From Nitrospira defluvii (GTDB taxonomy: Bacteria > Nitrospirota > Nitrospiria > Nitrospirales > Nitrospiraceae): a DNA stretch of 64,000 nucleotides. Numbering within the stretch: position 1 is the stretch's first letter; the number at the start of each line of letters is the position of its first letter. The stretch spans positions 242,348-306,347 of the forward strand of contig WYAX01000020.1 in assembly GCA_011525625.1 (NCBI GenBank), read 5' to 3'. The notes beneath the pieces were generated by a model that ran no database searches, had not been told where the DNA came from, and was given only the letters and a program-made list of their open reading frames with translations. Shown here piece by piece: positions 1 to 8,032 of the stretch. Both the position numbers and the translations under genes were made by a program.

Positions 1-216
1 CGGGAACGCATGCTCGAACGCGCCCGCGTCCAGGGGTATCTCGACAATTATCGAGGGATCAGAATCTCCAGTCGCGGGCACCGGTTTCTGATTGAGCAGG
101 CCCTCGTATGGACGGTGGTCGACCCGGCTGGGCATCGTCGGGGACAAGCCGCCACGTTTTCACGCTGGACCTTCCTCCAGCCGACGGAATCGGGGGACAT
201 GCGTTCCGCCAAGTGA
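1..216 (+). CDS. MEKHLA-domain protein, C-terminal part (cut by window edge)
   Basis: The frame is open from the first base and ends in TGA at 216, so only the last ~71 codons are present. The visible part reads as the end of a MEKHLA (PAS-related) domain: a YLDNYRGIRIS stretch, a hydrophobic strand around FLIEQALVW, and the conserved GQAATFSRW near the end. Bacterial MEKHLA proteins are small sensor-like proteins of about 150 residues with no well-defined function. The 3' end overlaps the convergent DUF1653 gene by about 57 bp. The family call rests on motif recognition; the true start is outside the window. Confidence 0.6.
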   Translation, partial: RERMLERARVQGYLDNYRGIRISSRGHRFLIEQALVWTVVDPAGHRRGQAATFSRWTFLQPTESGDMRSAK

Positions 217-378
217 GACCGATTCGGCAAACATGCTTGCCGGTCTGATCCACAACCCGCCTTCCCCATAGAGTTGTCGATAGACGACATATTCTTCTTC
301 GGTTTCCGAATGCCGGGCCACGCCGAGCACTTCGTAGTCCTTCCCTTTATAGTGACGATAGCGACCGGGTTTGATCAT
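160..378 (-). CDS. DUF1653 family protein
   Basis: This 72-residue protein has the DUF1653 signature along its length: PGRYRHYKGKDYEVLGVARH, then SETEEEYVVYRQLYG, LWIRPASMF, and a terminal VPRF. The family is small, common in bacteria and of unknown biochemical role. The ATG is preceded by AAGGAT at a five-base spacing, which supports this start. It is divergent from the flavoprotein at 428 and converges with the MEKHLA gene, overlapping its end by about 57 bp. Nothing indicates the function. Confidence 0.85.
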   Translation of the reverse strand: MIKPGRYRHYKGKDYEVLGVARHSETEEEYVVYRQLYGEGGLWIRPASMFAESVSLGGTHVPRFRRLEEGPA

Positions 379-427
379 GGTGTATCCTTACAAGTTCCAA
401 CCTTCGGGACAGTCTATCGAACCGGGC

Positions 428-1837
428 ATGTCATCACAACTCTCTCAACGGACCGACCGTCGGCATGATGTCGTGGTGATCGGCGGCGGATCGGCCGGCT
501 ATGCGGCCGCGCGGACGGCGCGCGACGCCGGCGCAGATGTCGCGATCATTGATCAGGGGCCGCTGGGCGGGCTCTGTATTTTGCGCGGCTGCATGCCGAC
601 GAAGACCATTCTCCGGTCCGCCGAAATCATGGCGCTGATGAAACGTGCGCGGGAGTTCGGGCTGGCTCCAGTGAACGCGCAGGCCGACCTTGCGGCCATC
701 GTGGATCGCAAGAACCGGTTGGTGCAGGAGTTCGCAGACTATCGCATCGCCGCATTGCGTGATCCAGGGTTCACCCTCTATGAGTCCCGCGCCGAGTTTA
801 TCTCGCCCCACGAAATTCGCGTGGGCACGCTGCATATTCGCGGCAACGCCTTTGTGATCGCCACCGGATCGCGCCCGGCTGAAATCGCGATTCCTGGGCT
901 GGACCAGGCCGGGTATCTGACCAGCGATGACATGCTCGATGTGCGTCGCGCGCCGTCGTCGTTGCTGGTATTGGGAGGCGGGCTGGTTGCAGTGGAGTTT
1001 GCGCAATTCTTCGCCCGCATCGGCACGAAGGTCACCATGTTGCAACGTGGTGCGACGCTCTTGTCCGATATGGATCAGGATGTCGGACAGGCACTGGCAG
1101 CCGCGTTCCAAGCCGAAGGCATTGAGGTGATCACCGGAGTATCGTTCCAGCAGGTGACGTCGACGCCGACGGAAAAAACGGTGCAGTTTCTTCAGGGGGG
1201 TGTGGCCCACACGCGTTCAGCCGAGATCATATTTCAGGCGCTGGGCCGTCGCCCGAACCTGAACGGGCTCAATGTGGAGGCGGCCGGCGTGAACGTTATC
1301 GATGGTCGTCTGGTTGTCGGCCCCGATATGCGGACGTCGCAGCCGCACATTTTTGCCGTAGGGGACGTCAACGATCTCACGCCCATCGTCCATTTGGCGA
1401 TTCAGCAAGGTGAGACGGCCGCGTTTAATGCGACCCATGCGGACGGGCCCGCGCGGGTCATCGATCACCGGCTCGATAGTGAAATGGTCTTCACCGATCC
1501 GCAGGTGGCGGTTGCAGGGCTGAGCGAGCGCCAGTGTCGAGCGCAGTCGATCCCGTATCTGACGGCGTCCTATCCGTTTGCCGATCATGGAAAGGCCATG
1601 TGCCTGGGAGCGTCCCATGGATTCGTCAAATTGCTGTGCCGGCCGGATACCGGTGAACTGGTAGGGGCCCAGATTGTTGGCCCCGAAGCCGCGGAATTGA
1701 TCCATGAACTCATTACTGTGATGTATTTTCATGGGACGGCACAGGATCTGCTCCGCATTCCGCACTATCATCCCACGCTTGCGGAGATCGTGACCTACCC
1801 TGCGGAATCCATCGTCGAGCAAATGGGGCAGGGATGA
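428..1837 (+). CDS. FAD-dependent NAD(P)-disulfide oxidoreductase (dihydrolipoamide dehydrogenase / mercuric reductase-like)
   Basis: A 469-residue cytoplasmic flavoprotein of the class I pyridine nucleotide-disulfide oxidoreductases. The N-terminal dinucleotide fold has GGGSAG near residue 20. The redox-active disulfide is C50-ILRG-C55 in GGLCILRGCMPTK, and a second Rossmann motif (LGGGLVAVEFA) binds NAD(P)H. FAVGDV closes the FAD domain. The C-terminal dimerisation domain carries the H448-P and E453 pair in HYHPTLAE. Lipoamide and mercuric reductases share this plan, but there are no terminal vicinal cysteines as in MerA and no 2-oxoacid dehydrogenase genes nearby, so the substrate is open. 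An upstream ATG at 371 is less likely because it overlaps the divergent gene's start and adds residues outside the fold. The stop overlaps the next gene in ATGA. Confidence 0.88.
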   Translation: MSSQLSQRTDRRHDVVVIGGGSAGYAAARTARDAGADVAIIDQGPLGGLCILRGCMPTKTILRSAEIMALMKRAREFGLAPVNAQADLAAIVDRKNRLVQEFADYRIAALRDPGFTLYESRAEFISPHEIRVGTLHIRGNAFVIATGSRPAEIAIPGLDQAGYLTSDDMLDVRRAPSSLLVLGGGLVAVEFAQFFARIGTKVTMLQRGATLLSDMDQDVGQALAAAFQAEGIEVITGVSFQQVTSTPTEKTVQFLQGGVAHTRSAEIIFQALGRRPNLNGLNVEAAGVNVIDGRLVVGPDMRTSQPHIFAVGDVNDLTPIVHLAIQQGETAAFNATHADGPARVIDHRLDSEMVFTDPQVAVAGLSERQCRAQSIPYLTASYPFADHGKAMCLGASHGFVKLLCRPDTGELVGAQIVGPEAAELIHELITVMYFHGTAQDLLRIPHYHPTLAEIVTYPAESIVEQMGQG

Positions 1838-2517
1838 GACGACTCGGTATGGCAGCTCCGTCCGTCGTGCTGGCCCTCGCGTTGGTGTCCTGCGGGCAGC
1901 AGACTTGGGATGCCGCGATGCAGGCCGGCGAGGCGGCGGTGCAGCGGGGACAGTATGACGAAGCCGAACGGATTTATACTGCCGCGCTGAAGAAGGCTGA
2001 AGAGTTCGGTCGGCATGATCGCCGGGTTGCGGTCACACTGGCTCGCCTCGCACAGGCCTACAGCGCGCAGGGGAAATACGTCGAGGCAGAGCCGATGTAT
2101 CTGGAGGCGCTCAAGATCTACCAGGAGGTGCATGGCGAGAATCACCTGGATGTGGCGGCCATGCTGAACAACCTCGGGGTGTTGCATCGCAAGCACGGGC
2201 AATTTGCCGACGCCCAGCGACTCTTGACCCGCGCGCTGGCCATCAAAGAGACCCTGCTCGGGACAGAGCATCTTGAAGTCGCGCTGGCGCTGAGCAACCT
2301 GGCTGCATTGTCCATGGCGCAAGGTGAGCCCGGACAGGCCTCCACGCTGCTTGCGCGGGCCTTGGCGGTGAGGGAAAAGCAGTTAGGGGTCGACCATCCC
2401 GATGTGGCCAAGACGCTCGTGGATTACGCCGCTGCGTTGCGCAAGATCGGACGGAGCGCTGAGGCAGATGCGCTCGACGCGCGGGCAGGCGAGATTCGCG
2501 CGAAAGCGAAGTCCTGA
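1834..2517 (+). CDS. TPR-repeat lipoprotein (kinesin-light-chain-like repeats)
   Basis: This 227-residue protein begins with a lipoprotein signal, a hydrophobic run ending LVSC with the lipid-bearing Cys near residue 20. The rest is about four tetratricopeptide repeats of the kinesin-light-chain sort, each with YxxAExxYxxAL-like helices and an LGxxHxxVA linker (HGENHLDVA, LGTEHLEVA, LGVDHPDVA). Such proteins usually scaffold protein contacts, here probably at the periplasmic face of a membrane. Its start overlaps the flavoprotein stop by 4 bp (ATGA), so the two are translationally coupled. No partner can be named. Confidence 0.8.
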   Translation: MRRLGMAAPSVVLALALVSCGQQTWDAAMQAGEAAVQRGQYDEAERIYTAALKKAEEFGRHDRRVAVTLARLAQAYSAQGKYVEAEPMYLEALKIYQEVHGENHLDVAAMLNNLGVLHRKHGQFADAQRLLTRALAIKETLLGTEHLEVALALSNLAALSMAQGEPGQASTLLARALAVREKQLGVDHPDVAKTLVDYAAALRKIGRSAEADALDARAGEIRAKAKS

Positions 2518-2594
2518 CGTCGAACGGAGAAAAGGTTGAACCATGCGGATAGGCCGGTGTAGCGTAGGACATTGACGTGAGTAGGGAGACGGGG

Positions 2595-2810
2595 ATGGCC
2601 GATTTGCGGACCAATGCAGTGATTGCGCGCGGAGTCGGCGTGGTGTGCATCGCCGGCGGATTTATGCTTGGCGTCTACGGCTTGGAGTTTCCCAACACCA
2701 TTTGGCTGCAAACGGCATTGGGGCTGCTGGTGACCGGCATGATGGCTCAAGGGTATGCAATGTATTGTTCCATTCGGTGGGTTCGGGAACAGCGTGATTC
2801 AGAACGGTAA
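2595..2810 (+). CDS. Small two-TM membrane protein, unknown function
   Basis: A 71-residue protein with two hydrophobic segments (about residues 12-28 and 35-55 by eye) separated by a short turn and ending in a charged tail (RWVREQRDSER). I do not recognise a family. ATG 2595 is preferred over GTG 2577 because GGGAG lies about six bases before it. It sits between the TPR lipoprotein and a second lipoprotein on the same strand with short gaps, so it probably belongs to the same transcript. Confidence 0.55.
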   Translation: MADLRTNAVIARGVGVVCIAGGFMLGVYGLEFPNTIWLQTALGLLVTGMMAQGYAMYCSIRWVREQRDSER

Positions 2811-2817
2811 GCGATCG

Positions 2818-3285
2818 ATGGATACCACGCGTCGTGAGCGGACAGGCCGGGGGCGAATGACGGCGATCCTGTTTCTGTTGTGCCTCGTGACGCTGTCCGG
2901 CTGCGGGGGGCCCTGGCGCGATCGGTATCTGGACAAGGGATTGAAGAGACTCACGCAGGACGATATTGCGGAGAAGTTCGGTCCGCCGAGCACCGCCAAA
3001 ACACCGGTGCTGGGGGGTAATACCGTCTGGACCTATCGAGTGCCGATGGGGGATCGGGAAGTCCATCCGTGGGATCCCAGTAGCTTGACCGCCGGAAAGA
3101 AAACGAAGGCCCCGCCTTCGCCCTCGCCGTTCGGCAAGAGCTTGGCCGGCAGCGAAGAGCCCTATCGGGAGCCGCTGTATTGTTATCGGTATACCTTGTC
3201 TTTTGACGAGGACAAACGATTGACGGACTGGAAACGCGAAGAATGTGTTCCTCGCGCGAGTGAGGAAGAGACCGACTCACAGTGA
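2818..3285 (+). CDS. Predicted lipoprotein, unknown function
   Basis: A 155-residue exported protein with an N-terminal basic region, a hydrophobic core and the lipobox LSGC (Cys near residue 29). The mature part contains YLDKGLKRLTQDDIAEKFGPP, similar to the helix-turn seen in SmpA/OmlA (BamE-like) proteins that precede a beta sheet, and later two cysteines (CYRYTLSF and REECVP). A BamE-like fold is a guess. ATG 2818 is chosen because the upstream in-frame ATG at 2755 lies inside the preceding gene. The 3' end overlaps the MscS gene. Confidence 0.65.
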   Translation: MDTTRRERTGRGRMTAILFLLCLVTLSGCGGPWRDRYLDKGLKRLTQDDIAEKFGPPSTAKTPVLGGNTVWTYRVPMGDREVHPWDPSSLTAGKKTKAPPSPSPFGKSLAGSEEPYREPLYCYRYTLSFDEDKRLTDWKREECVPRASEEETDSQ

Positions 3286-4127
3286 GGCCTGTAGACGACT
3301 CTATGCAAGAGCTGTTGCCGGTAATTGGGTCCAGCGTATTCTTCGATCTCCTGAAGTCCATTCTCCTGCTGCTCATCCTCTTAATCGCGCGAACCATCCT
3401 GGTTCGCTGGATTAAGGGCAATTCCACTCTGACCATCGACGCGAAGCGCCGCTGGATCGTGACCGCTCGCAACAGTATGGTGTTGGGCCTGTTCGTGGGA
3501 CTGGTGGTGATTTGGGCCCACGAGTTGGAAGCCTTTGCCGTCTCCCTGGTTGCGCTGGCGGCCGCCCTGGTACTGGCGACGAAAGAATTGATTCTCTGCT
3601 GGAGCGGCGCCGCATTGCGCGTCGGGGGCGGGGTGTACGGTGTAGGAGATCGAATACAGCTGGGGACCTATCGCGGTGTCGTGCTGGAGTATGACGTCTT
3701 CGCCACCAAGTTGCTGGAGATCGGCCCAGGTCAGACCTCTCATCTGTATACCGGTCGAACGGTCGTGTTTCCCAACAGCCTCCTTTTCGGGAATCCGTTG
3801 ATCAAGGAAAGTCCGTCGCAGGAATACGGTCTCTACGTGCTCTCGGTTCCGCTGCTGAGCACCGACAATTGGCAAGCTGCCGAGCAGGCGCTTCTCACTG
3901 CTGCCAAGGCGGAGTGCGCGCCCTTCATGGATCAGATGGGGCGGCAGATGAAACTATTGGAGCAGCGTAATCTCTTGGAAGCTCCATCGCCGGAGCCCCG
4001 TATCACCATTCAGCTTCCTGAGGCCGGCCGTATTCACCTAGTCCTTCGCTTTCCGGCTCCGGACCGCGGCCGTTCGCGAGTCGAGCAGGCCATCCTGCGT
4101 CGCTATCTGACCTCGTTTCGCCCGTAA
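3282..4127 (+). CDS. MscS-family mechanosensitive channel
   Basis: A 281-residue inner-membrane protein. Hydrophobic helices occupy about residues 20-38, 66-85 and 87-115. The last is alanine- and leucine-rich (SLVALAAALVLATKELIL), as in the pore helix TM3 of MscS, and is followed by the beta domain GGGVYGVGDRIQLGTYRGVVLEYDVFATKLLEIG and the FPNSLLFGNPL motif. The family opens under membrane tension and releases solutes on hypo-osmotic shock. The GTG start overlaps the stop of the preceding gene. ATG at 3303 is an alternative that gives a protein seven residues shorter. Confidence 0.85.
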   Translation: MRPVDDSMQELLPVIGSSVFFDLLKSILLLLILLIARTILVRWIKGNSTLTIDAKRRWIVTARNSMVLGLFVGLVVIWAHELEAFAVSLVALAAALVLATKELILCWSGAALRVGGGVYGVGDRIQLGTYRGVVLEYDVFATKLLEIGPGQTSHLYTGRTVVFPNSLLFGNPLIKESPSQEYGLYVLSVPLLSTDNWQAAEQALLTAAKAECAPFMDQMGRQMKLLEQRNLLEAPSPEPRITIQLPEAGRIHLVLRFPAPDRGRSRVEQAILRRYLTSFRP

Positions 4128-4262
4128 CGCCTTCGGTGGTCTCCGCCAAAATCGGCAAAACAATTGGCAAAAGAAACCCATCAGGGTATTGATGGGTGCT
4201 ACATGCCGGTCGGTGTAATGAGGAAACCGGACACCACATTTCAGTCAAAGAGGGGGTTGTCG

Positions 4263-4655
4263 ATGAGAAGGTCAATCGCTGTGATGGTCGCTGCCGCGTT
4301 TGTGAGCATGAGTTCACTAGCCGTTGCCGACGATCTGGGCTTGGGCAACATGTCTGAGGGAATCAAGCAGGACATGAGCGCCGTGTCCGACGATCTGAAT
4401 GCCCACAAAGAGGAGCTGAAGAGCGACCTGAAGGCGAAGAAGGAATCGGCGAAGCGCGAATTGAAGGCGAAACGGGACGAGGCGAAAGCGAAGAAGAAGC
4501 AGGCCAAGGCGAAAAAAGAGCAGGTCAAAGCCAAGGCGAAGGCGAAGAAAGCGGCGGCGCATGCCACGGTGAAAGAAGCGAAGGGAGCCGCGAATGACGC
4601 TGCGAGCGAAGTCGGGACAATGACGAATGAGCTGAAGGACGCCGCACGGTACTAG
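4263..4655 (+). CDS. Exported Lys/Ala-rich low-complexity protein
   Basis: A 130-residue protein with a clear signal peptide (MRRSIAVMVAAAFVSM, cleavage after AVA). An acidic region follows (DDLGLGNMSEGIKQDMSAVSD), then about 70 residues of Lys, Ala and Glu repeats (KAKKESAKRELKAK and similar) that should form a single long helix or coiled coil. A strong ribosome site (GAGGGG) lies about six bases upstream of ATG 4263, so upstream in-frame starts are unlikely. Histone-H1-like and Lea-like proteins have similar composition, but the signal peptide argues against DNA binding. The function is unknown. Confidence 0.65.
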   Translation: MRRSIAVMVAAAFVSMSSLAVADDLGLGNMSEGIKQDMSAVSDDLNAHKEELKSDLKAKKESAKRELKAKRDEAKAKKKQAKAKKEQVKAKAKAKKAAAHATVKEAKGAANDAASEVGTMTNELKDAARY

Positions 4656-4705
4656 CCCAAACGAATGACACACCCGGCGGGTTCTCCCCCATCGGAGTTC
4701 GTGAG

Positions 4706-4746
4706 CCACGGCCTGTGATCGGCTACCTCCCGGTCGCAGGCCGTGG
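4706..4746. terminator. Hairpin, probable terminator after the Lys/Ala-rich gene
   Basis: A perfect 10-bp inverted repeat (CCACGGCCTG and CAGGCCGTGG) encloses a 21-base loop and is followed by TGTTTC. The U tract is weak, so efficient intrinsic termination is uncertain. It sits about 50 bp after the stop of the 4263 gene and just before the xthA promoter. Confidence 0.5.
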
Positions 4747-4765
4747 TGTTTCAACAAAGTGTCGG

Positions 4766-4794
4766 TTGTTGCGGCGGGCGGGCTCTGTTAGAAT
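4766..4794 (+). promoter_or_regulatory. Sigma-70-type promoter of xthA with very short leader
   Basis: TTGTTG at 4766-4771 and TAGAAT at 4789-4794 are separated by 17 bases, with an extended -10 TGT directly before the hexamer. The xthA ATG begins at 4806, only 11 bases after the -10 box, so the predicted transcript has a leader of a few bases at most and no room for a Shine-Dalgarno sequence. Confidence 0.6.
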
Positions 4795-4805
4795 CCGCCC
4801 GCTGT

Positions 4806-5579
4806 ATGAAAATCGCGACCTTCAACGTCAATTCTCTGCGGAAGCGCCTTCCCATTGTGTTGCAGTGGCTGGAACGTCATCAGCCGGATGTCCTGTGTTT
4901 GCAGGAAACCAAGGTTCAGGACAGCGAATTCCCTCTGACCGCTCTTGCCGCGTCCGGCTATGACATCACGTTCCGGGGGATGAAAGCATACAACGGCGTG
5001 GCAGTGCTCAGCCGCACCAAGCCTGAAGCGGTGTCTTACGGCTTCGACGACGGGGGTGATGTCGAGGATGCTCGTCTGTTGCGGGTGGTCATTCAGGGGA
5101 TCCCGATCATCAACACGTATGTGCCGCAAGGGTTCGAGATCGATTCCCCCAAGTATCAGTACAAACTGAAATGGTATGAGCGTCTACGGAACCACTTCGA
5201 ATCGCATCTGTCCCCGAAGGAGCCGGCGATCTGGTGTGGAGACATGAATGTGGCCCCAAGACCCATTGATGTCCACAGCCCGGAGAAACATCTGAAACAT
5301 GTCTGCTACCACGAAGACGCGCGCAATGCCTATGGGAAGACGGTTGCGTGGGGCTTCGAAGATGTGTTCTGCAAACTGTATCCAGATCGCCAGCAATTCA
5401 CGTTTTTCGACTACCGTGCGCCCAGTGCCCTTGCCGCCAACAAAGGGTGGCGGATCGATCATATCCTCGCGACTGCACCGTTGGCCCAACGATGTCAGCG
5501 TGTCGATGTAGATTTAGAACCGCGCCGCGCGACAGACCCCTCGGATCACACCGTGCTCTGGGCCGACTTCTCTCTCTAA
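4806..5579 (+). CDS. xthA: Exodeoxyribonuclease III (AP endonuclease)
   Basis: A 257-residue enzyme of the ExoIII branch of the EEP superfamily. It cleaves abasic sites and removes 3' blocking groups in base-excision repair. Visible active-site motifs: MKIATFNVNS with the metal-binding Asn, QET with catalytic E34, NTYVPQG, GDMNVAP (Asp and Asn), GWRIDHIL, and the terminal DPSDHTVL carrying the catalytic His. Length and motif order match bacterial XthA. ATG 4806 begins exactly at the conserved N-terminus; an upstream in-frame ATG at 4743 would start within the preceding hairpin. It appears monocistronic. Confidence 0.96.
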   Translation: MKIATFNVNSLRKRLPIVLQWLERHQPDVLCLQETKVQDSEFPLTALAASGYDITFRGMKAYNGVAVLSRTKPEAVSYGFDDGGDVEDARLLRVVIQGIPIINTYVPQGFEIDSPKYQYKLKWYERLRNHFESHLSPKEPAIWCGDMNVAPRPIDVHSPEKHLKHVCYHEDARNAYGKTVAWGFEDVFCKLYPDRQQFTFFDYRAPSALAANKGWRIDHILATAPLAQRCQRVDVDLEPRRATDPSDHTVLWADFSL

Positions 5580-5636
5580 CCTCGTGCCTGCGGCGGGACA
5601 GGGCATTGACCAACCCCTCCCCCGCCGCTCGTGCGC

Positions 5637-5816
5637 TTACTGCAACGCTTCCACTGGTTCCAATAACAAGGGTTCGGCCATTCGGGTACGCCGATTTTGT
5701 TCGATTAATGGATCGACGATCGATCCGCAATTGATGCATCGCCACACAAACGTTTCCGGGGAAAAATCCGGCCGCCATTCGTCCACCATCAGTCCTTGGC
5801 ATCGTCCGCATGTCAT
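5637..5816 (-). CDS. Small zinc-ribbon protein
   Basis: A 59-residue protein with two CxxC knuckles, CGRC at residues 3-6 and CINC about 25 residues later, the geometry of a zinc ribbon. A basic QNRRTR segment and an acidic tail follow. A consensus AAGGAGGTG lies six bases before this ATG, fixing the start; in-frame starts further upstream have no such site. It is convergent with xthA. A nucleic-acid-binding or regulatory role is possible but nothing here shows it. Confidence 0.7.
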   Translation of the reverse strand: MTCGRCQGLMVDEWRPDFSPETFVWRCINCGSIVDPLIEQNRRTRMAEPLLLEPVEALQ

Positions 5817-6347
5817 GGTGCCCACCTCCTTAGAATGTGCCTCCAACGCGTGAAGGCCATGCCCATGTGAGGTAGAGAGTAACAACGTGAGATTAGAGAG
5901 GTGTTAGTGAGACGTTAGAACACATTAATCCTGATTCCTCTTAAATATCAGCTGGTTCATGTGCTCGGCTTAGACAAATTGAGAGGCGATCAAGAGGGTT
6001 CTGTCTAAAATCCCCATGCGAAATGAAACTCATCAGCCTGAGACGGTGGGTATCAAGTCGATCAAGGAAGAGGGGAAGCCAAAACGGAGGTGTGGAGAAT
6101 CGTCCGAGGGCAACGGTGGTGACGTTGGGAGGCCACACGTATGTGTATTGCGAGGGAGACTGCCCCTCGAGGTGGAAGAACCGTCGAGTTTCTTGACAGA
6201 ATTTCCTTCGTACTTTATCGATGAACTGGCGCTGGGCTCTCCATCGGGAGCGAACATGTATTCGTGTCATCGGAGTCTGACATTCAACGCCCCGGGCCGT
6301 AGCAAGCGGAGGAAGGGGCTACGCGTATCTACGCCGATCACTCAACT
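5817..6347. other. 531-bp interval without a convincing gene
   Basis: Composition is slightly richer in AT than the surroundings. Short open frames exist on both strands between 5941 and 6363, but their translations are low-complexity, lack good ribosome sites and one would run into the PilZ gene. I see no tRNA, strong terminator or clear promoter. It probably holds the control regions of the two flanking genes, which read away from each other. Confidence 0.4.
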
Positions 6348-6848
6348 ATGGCTCAATCGCTGACGTGCCCACAGTGCGGGCAACATCGCGTCTTTCGTTC
6401 CCGTTGTACCACGCTCATGGAGCGGCTCAAGTCGCTTGCCTACATCTCGCCATTCCACTGTCAGTCGTGTAGTTGCCGCTTCTCGGCGTCACGGTGGGGA
6501 TACAGCTATTCCAATCAAGTACTCGATCGTCGCGAACATTTGCGCATCCCGGTTCGACTGTTCTTGTCGTTCTCGGGAGGCAAGATACGTGGTGAAGGTA
6601 CCGTGCTGGATATCTCGATGGGAGGATGTGTGATCGAGAGTCAGGCGTCGGTCCATGTGGACGACATTTTCTATCTACAAATCGTGCTCGAAAATGAGCA
6701 GGCTCCACTTGAGGTCGCGGCGATGGTCCGATCCGTCAGCTCGCGTGGGATTGCGTTTAAGTTTCTCCGCTCCGCACAGGAGAACCAACGGCTCTTGGCG
6801 TTTGTGCAATCCAAGACGGAAACCTGGGGCACACACTCATCCGTCTGA
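6348..6848 (+). CDS. PilZ-domain protein with N-terminal zinc ribbon
   Basis: A 166-residue protein. Residues 1-45 form a zinc ribbon with CPQC and CQSC pairs plus extra Cys/His. A PilZ domain follows, with the c-di-GMP contacts RREHLRIPV (the RxxxR switch) and LDISMGGC (the D/NxSxxG motif), and ends with a beta barrel. PilZ proteins bind cyclic di-GMP and alter motility, exopolysaccharide or secretion machinery. The ribbon suggests a protein or nucleic-acid contact. No diguanylate cyclase is adjacent. Confidence 0.85.
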   Translation: MAQSLTCPQCGQHRVFRSRCTTLMERLKSLAYISPFHCQSCSCRFSASRWGYSYSNQVLDRREHLRIPVRLFLSFSGGKIRGEGTVLDISMGGCVIESQASVHVDDIFYLQIVLENEQAPLEVAAMVRSVSSRGIAFKFLRSAQENQRLLAFVQSKTETWGTHSSV

Positions 6849-6928
6849 CCCTCCTGGCATCTCGCAGGTTGGTGGCCCTCATCCCAGTCCCCGCAGCATC
6901 CACGAAGCAACTTCTTGCGGATATTCTG

Positions 6929-7237
6929 CTACAGTGGCGTTTCCCAGGCCGAGGCTTGCGGATAGTCCGTGGTCAACCGTTCGTGTTCGGCGTGGTCAAA
7001 GGATTCCACGATCAGGTCGGTGCGGTTCAACGGTTCAGGACAAGAAGGTGAGGAAAGAAACTCTACATAGGCCTGTGCCTTCGCCTCAGTGCTGAATCGG
7101 CAGAGTCCATATTCAGGCATGTGGGAAGAGGGATGCCAGAAGGCCAAGCCGATGGAGCTACCCTGAAAGACGCCCAGGGTGCGATGTCGAACCTGAAATC
7201 CTCCCGGCGTATCCGTTGAGCGGTCAAGTGCCATCAT
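6929..7237 (-). CDS. Hypothetical protein, unknown function
   Basis: A roughly 102-residue protein that looks genuinely coding: balanced composition and structured segments such as FQVRHRTLGVFQGSSIGLAF, LCRFSTEAKAQAYVEFL and LNRTDLIVESFDHAEHERL. I recognise no family. An open frame extends up to 7345, but an extended -10 box (TGTTATACT on the minus strand) lies 36-41 bases before ATG 7237, favouring this shorter start; a second ATG follows directly. It converges with the PilZ gene and is divergent from lemA. Confidence 0.55.
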   Translation of the reverse strand: MMALDRSTDTPGGFQVRHRTLGVFQGSSIGLAFWHPSSHMPEYGLCRFSTEAKAQAYVEFLSSPSCPEPLNRTDLIVESFDHAEHERLTTDYPQASAWETPL

Positions 7238-7272
7238 GCGTCCAAAAGCTGATCTGCGAGCGGTGACGGGTA

Positions 7273-7278
7273 GTATAA
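7273..7278 (-). promoter_or_regulatory. Extended -10 box for the 7237 minus-strand gene
   Basis: TATACT on the minus strand, preceded by TGT, gives the same extended -10 seen before xthA, pyk and the 12598 gene. No good -35 hexamer is visible at 16-18 bases. The predicted leader is about 30 bases. Confidence 0.4.
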
Positions 7279-7398
7279 CAAGCTCACAGGGGGAAGCGAC
7301 ATCTCGGGAGGGGAAGGCCTCGGAGATTCTTGACTTCGTCGGCATCAGCCTTAGGTGTTGAACAGGCGCTGGTATGACGTCGGCGCGGAGGAGGAATC

Positions 7399-8001
7399 AT
7401 GAGCATGTTTGTTGCGCGAATGGTGCTGGGCTCGTTGCTGCTCACCGGCATATTGACCTCATCGGGGTGCGGGTACAACGATCTGCAAGGTCTCGATGAA
7501 GACACCAAAGCCGCATGGAGCGAGGTCATCAACCAATATCAACGCCGGGCCGACCTCATTCCCAATCTGGTGAATACGGTCAAAGGTTACGCCGCGCATG
7601 AACGAGAGACCTTGGAGAGTGTGGTGCAGGCGCGCGCTAGGGCCACGAATGTACAGATCACGCCGGAGTTGCTCAAGGACGAGGCGGCCTTCAGGAAATT
7701 CCAGGAGGCGCAGCAGGGCCTGTCCGGAGCGCTCGGGCGTTTGCTTGCGCTGGCGGAACAGTATCCCAACCTCAAGGCGGATCAAGGGTTCCGCGATCTT
7801 CAAAGCCAACTGGAAGGAACCGAAAACCGCATCACCGTGGCGCGCAAGCGCTACATCGAGAAGGTGGCGGAGTTCAACAAGATGGTCCGCTACTTCCCCA
7901 CGAACCTGACGGCCAAATTCCTTCTCCATTTGGACGAGAAGGCGAACTTCACCGTGGCCGACGAAAAAGCTGTGGCGAAGCCGCCGGAGGTAAAGTTCTA
8001 A
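7399..8001 (+). CDS. lemA: LemA family protein
   Basis: A 200-residue protein with a hydrophobic N-terminus ending SSGCGYN, which could be a lipobox or membrane anchor. It then has the LemA core: NQYQRRADLIPNLVNTVKGY, AAHERETLESVVQARA, LGRLLALAEQYPNLKA, and ENRITVARKRYIEKVAEFN. LemA proteins are all-helical, membrane-anchored and of unclear function. They are often encoded beside TPM-domain proteins, and two follow here within a few bases. A GAGGAGGAA ribosome site lies close before the ATG. Confidence 0.93.
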   Translation: MSMFVARMVLGSLLLTGILTSSGCGYNDLQGLDEDTKAAWSEVINQYQRRADLIPNLVNTVKGYAAHERETLESVVQARARATNVQITPELLKDEAAFRKFQEAQQGLSGALGRLLALAEQYPNLKADQGFRDLQSQLEGTENRITVARKRYIEKVAEFNKMVRYFPTNLTAKFLLHLDEKANFTVADEKAVAKPPEVKF

Positions 8002-8032
8002 CCCCCGTCTCGTGCGGCAGGGAGCGAATGCG

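Noticed and set aside
5941..6363. Small genes in the 5.9-6.35 kb gap
   Set aside because: Frames on both strands overlap each other, lack ribosome sites and encode low-complexity products.
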